Source: JAOUGY01 sp963792365
GTDB taxonomy: Bacteria > Actinomycetota > Acidimicrobiia > Spongiisociales > ZC4RG35
Reading direction: 5' to 3'
Length of the DNA stretch: 64,000 nt
NCBI GenBank assembly: GCA_963792365.1
Contig: CAWBVW010000005.1
Location: 558,001-622,000, forward strand
Under the pieces are notes generated by a model, which searched no databases, was not told where the DNA came from, and worked only from the letters and a program-made list of their open reading frames with translations. Both the position numbers and the translations under genes were made by a program. Below are positions 61,747 through 64,000 of this stretch, piece after piece; position 1 is the stretch's first letter, and each line of letters starts with the position of its first letter.

Positions 61747-62688
61747 TCAATCGCGCAACGCCTTCCCGGTCAGATGCAGGAACACGGCCTCCAGATCGGG
61801 CTCGTCGATCGAGACCGAGGACACGCCCAGGCCGCCTTGTGTGATGGCGGCCAGCACCGGTGCGAGCACCTGGCTCGCACTCTCGGCGAGGATCTCGATG
61901 CTGTTGTCTCCGGCGGACGCACCGGTCACACCTTCGATCGCACCGACCTCCGCCACGACCGGTTCGGCGTGACCTGTGACATCCACCCGGATCCGATCCA
62001 CCTGGCCAACCATCTTCACGAGCTCCCGCCGTGTCCCCTCGGCCTTGATCTCGCCCTGGTCGATGATTCCCACCCGGTCGCAGAGACGCTCCGCCTCTTC
62101 CATGTAGTGCGTCGTGTAGAGCACCGCGAGGCCCTCCTCCGACAGGTGCTCCACAGACTCGAGGATGGCATTCCGGGATTGAGGGTCGACTCCCACCGTC
62201 GGTTCGTCGAGGATGAGGAGACGTGGTCGGTGGAAGAGCCCAATGCCTATGTTGAGCCGGCGTTTCATCCCCCCCGAGAACTCCACCGCACGGTCATCTG
62301 CCCGGTCGGTGAGGCCGATCACCTCGAGGACCTCGCCGGCCCTGGATTTCAGATCCGGACCCCCCATCCCGTAGAGACGTCCGAAGAACTGGAGGTTCTC
62401 GCGGGCGGTGAGGTCAGGATAGATGGCGAGGTCTTGGGGAACCAGCCCGATGTCGGCCTTTGGCTCGAGAGACGTGGTCGTCATCTCCCTGCCATTGACG
62501 AGTACCCGACCCCCGTCGCGTTCGAGCAGTCCGCTGACCATGGAGATCGAGGTGGTCTTGCCGGCCCCGTTGGGCCCGAGCAAACCGTACGTCTCGCCCG
62601 GTTCGATCGTGAAGCTCACGTCTCTCACTGCGACCAGGTCGTCGAAGGACTTGCTGAGCCCGCTTGCCTCGAGCACCGGTTGGGTCAT
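61747..62688 (-). CDS. ABC transporter ATPase (drug-export type)
   Basis: A 313-residue ATPase with Walker A GPNGAGKTTS (about 37-46), signature VEFSGGMKRRLNIGIGL, Walker B RLLILDEPTVGVDPQSRN, and switch His YTTHYMEE. The YTTHYMEEAERLCDR block is typical of drug-resistance-type (DrrA/CcmA) exporters. A C-terminal domain of about 90 residues follows. Its ATG overlaps the regulator stop. Confidence 0.94.
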   Translation of the reverse strand: MTQPVLEASGLSKSFDDLVAVRDVSFTIEPGETYGLLGPNGAGKTTSISMVSGLLERDGGRVLVNGREMTTTSLEPKADIGLVPQDLAIYPDLTARENLQFFGRLYGMGGPDLKSRAGEVLEVIGLTDRADDRAVEFSGGMKRRLNIGIGLFHRPRLLILDEPTVGVDPQSRNAILESVEHLSEEGLAVLYTTHYMEEAERLCDRVGIIDQGEIKAEGTRRELVKMVGQVDRIRVDVTGHAEPVVAEVGAIEGVTGASAGDNSIEILAESASQVLAPVLAAITQGGLGVSSVSIDEPDLEAVFLHLTGKALRD

Positions 62689-63020
62689 ATTGGGCTCCTA
62701 TCGCTGTCGGCGCCTTTCGCCATGTCTATCAAGGTCTGGAGCGTGGCGAGATGCTCGTCGAACGCACGCCTGCCTCTTCTGGTGGCGTGGATCCACGTCT
62801 TCGGTCGCTTCCCCTCGAACGACTTCTCGATCGAGATGAACCCGGCCTCCTCCAGAACCTGCAGATGGCGAGAGAGGTTGCCGTCTGTGAGACCCAATCG
62901 TTCCTTCAAGAAGGTGAAATCTGCGGAGTCCGCTTCTGCGAGCACCGCCAGAATGCCGAGACGAACCCGCTGGTGGATCGTGTCGTCCAGAAGCGTCGAC
63001 GGGTGGACGGCCTCGCTCAC
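62685..63020 (-). CDS. Winged-helix transcriptional regulator
   Basis: A 111-residue regulator starting at GTG 63020 (VSEAVHPSTLLDDTIHQRVRLGILAVLAEADSADFTFLKERLGLTDGNLSRHLQVLEEAGFISIEKSFEGKRPKTWIHATRRGRRAFDEHL). This is the MarR/ArsR-like winged helix of the PadR-HTH_27 type found before ABC-2 exporters, with no extra sensor domain. It overlaps the membrane-protein stop and the ATPase start by 4 nt, so it is likely to control its own operon. Confidence 0.88.
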   Translation of the reverse strand: MSEAVHPSTLLDDTIHQRVRLGILAVLAEADSADFTFLKERLGLTDGNLSRHLQVLEEAGFISIEKSFEGKRPKTWIHATRRGRRAFDEHLATLQTLIDMAKGADSDRSPI

Positions 63021-63586
63021 TGGGGCACCGATCTCCGGGTGACCATTGCGAACCGGGCCAGCACGAATGCGAAGGCGACGGCCATCACCGGGTACAGCGC
63101 GAGCCCGTCTTGCGTGGCCACGCCGGCGACGATCGCCCCGCCGGTGAGTGCGAGGAACGCTCCCGGAGCCGCCGGGACCCGATCGAGCCACGTGAGCACC
63201 GCAAACCCGAGCCCGAGAACCACCCAGATCGCCACCACCACGATCTCGGGGGCCAGAGCGTACGAGAAGATTCCGTTGGCACACGCCATGCTCAAACCGG
63301 CGGCAACGTATGGACCTGGCTTGCGACGCAGTCGAACCCGTGCCTCCGCACGACTGGTCACGATCGCGGTGGCGGCCAACCCGGCCGGAGCGCCGATCAG
63401 CCAATACCACCCTGCAAACGGTGTGAAGGCCGAAGCGGCTGCCCCCAGGCACACAACCGACCAGACGAGAAGCCATTGCCACGTGCCATCGAAGAAGGCG
63501 GCCCGCGTGGCTCCTTTGATCCCGTCGATCTCGTCGATCAGGCGGAGCGCCTCCTCTACGGTGGCCCCAGTATCACCAACGTCCAT
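63017..63586 (-). CDS. Membrane protein of the ABC exporter operon
   Basis: A 189-residue membrane protein with a soluble N-terminus (MDVGDTGATVEEALRLIDEIDGIKG) and about five hydrophobic segments. No domain is recognised. It starts the five-gene operon membrane protein - regulator - ATPase - permease - permease and may sense or modulate the signal for the regulator; that is inference. Confidence 0.7.
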   Translation of the reverse strand: MDVGDTGATVEEALRLIDEIDGIKGATRAAFFDGTWQWLLVWSVVCLGAAASAFTPFAGWYWLIGAPAGLAATAIVTSRAEARVRLRRKPGPYVAAGLSMACANGIFSYALAPEIVVVAIWVVLGLGFAVLTWLDRVPAAPGAFLALTGGAIVAGVATQDGLALYPVMAVAFAFVLARFAMVTRRSVPQ

Positions 63587-63667
63587 CCGTCGACTTTACG
63601 ACACAAAGCGACCGGTCCGCAATCAAAACTGATCGAGAGCGCCGACCTGGCGCTCGGTTGGCTCCGC

Positions 63668-64000
63668 TCAGCAGAACCAGGGTTCGCTCATTCTGGGACG
63701 TCCTGAGGTGGCACCCGCAGGTATCTGGGCGCGGTCCAGGTCGTGACCTGCCGCATCGAGCGACGCTCTCCACATGTCGGTCAAGACGTCTAGTGGAACC
63801 CGACCGGTGTCGGCACCTTCCGCAGCCAACCGTGCGAGTTCTGCCTGCAGGGCACCGGCGCCCTCGTCCTCGGCGACCCACCGATAGGTCAACGCATCTG
63901 CGTCATATTCGTCGAGCGGCACCACATCGAGCATCAGGGAGCCTTCGGGGATCAGGAGCCGGATCGACAACTGCACCGGGTCTGTGACCTCGAGCAGATC
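63668..64000 (-). CDS. Hypothetical protein, 5' end outside window
   Basis: The frame is open to the right edge, so the N-terminus is missing. The visible part is acidic and soluble (IRLLIPEGSLMLDVVPLDEYDADALTYRWVAEDEGAGALQAELARLAAEGADTGRVPLDVLTDMWRASLDAAGHDLDRAQIPAGA). GTG 63976 is a possible start but continuous frame beyond it suggests more protein. No family is recognised. Confidence 0.5.
   Translation of the reverse strand, partial: DLLEVTDPVQLSIRLLIPEGSLMLDVVPLDEYDADALTYRWVAEDEGAGALQAELARLAAEGADTGRVPLDVLTDMWRASLDAAGHDLDRAQIPAGATSGRPRMSEPWFC

Overview
This 64-kb window is GC-rich chromosomal DNA from an actinobacterium. I infer this from four things: the syntenic cell-division and translation block ftsY-smc-acyP-mutM / rnc-plsX-rpmF-yceD / sepIVA-like-coaD-rsmD; an InhA-type enoyl-ACP reductase; an AdnAB-type helicase-nuclease pair; and the mycobacterial-type DUF4350-MoxR-DUF58 / SpoIIM <> RDD arrangement. 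Many starts are GTG or TTG, operons are joined by 4-nt ATGA/GTGA overlaps, and some starts look leaderless. Several signs suggest a deep or uncultured lineage such as Acidimicrobiia rather than Mycobacteriales, but the class is a guess. No rRNA, tRNA, CRISPR array, phage or transposase was recognised.

Layout. 1-1985: electron-transfer operon (membrane-anchored Gly/Pro-rich protein, ApbE flavin transferase, ferric-reductase-like membrane protein). 2088-3797: etfBA. 3890-7292: lipoprotein, a decapeptide-repeat membrane protein, and a DHA2 drug exporter flanked by an intact META-domain lipoprotein and its frameshifted remnant. 7404-14450 (minus): mutM-acyP, smc, ftsY-cdd, ppk2. 14518-21206: MoxR/DUF58 operon with SpoIIM- and RDD-family membrane proteins. 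21284-25072 (minus): an hsp20 / coiled-coil / J-domain zinc-finger chaperone cassette running into yceD-rpmF-plsX-rnc. 25182-28455: FAD amine oxidase, then rsmD-coaD-sepIVA-like. 28484-31918: two stacked ABC-2 exporters. 32087-38707: stand-alone LigD-type polymerase, FetB-like permease, recG, DAK2 kinase, rpmB, a degenerate cold-shock-like protein and an AsnC-like RAM protein. 38737-42094: ddl, a membrane-fused MurF and an alpha/beta hydrolase. 42154-44797: sensor kinase and inhA-like fabI.

44798-48356 is the irregular part. It holds three ~113-bp direct repeats, inverted copies of a small palindromic element on either side of an orphan membrane-protein gene, a PH/SHOCT membrane protein, and a 1.35-kb structured non-coding stretch with a nine-unit 35-bp minisatellite and two related hairpins. 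48357-56071 is a DNA-repair locus: a single-domain RecB-family Fe-S nuclease, a repeat-containing 60-residue ORF, adnA-like, adnB-like and plsY. Both the nuclease and the small ORF are preceded by the same promoter layout, TGTCA followed by TANNNT with the ATG exactly 6 nt after the -10 box. This resembles the LexA-independent (PafBC/RecA-NDp) DNA-damage promoter of mycobacteria and is the most interesting signal in the window. 56083-64000: dtd, PlsB-type acyltransferase, DUF456 protein, then an ABC-2 exporter with its own winged-helix regulator, and a gene fragment running off the right edge.

Membrane-lipid genes recur (plsX, plsY, plsB, fabI), as do genome-maintenance genes (smc, mutM, recG, ligD-pol, adnAB), so most of the window is housekeeping with accessory insertions.
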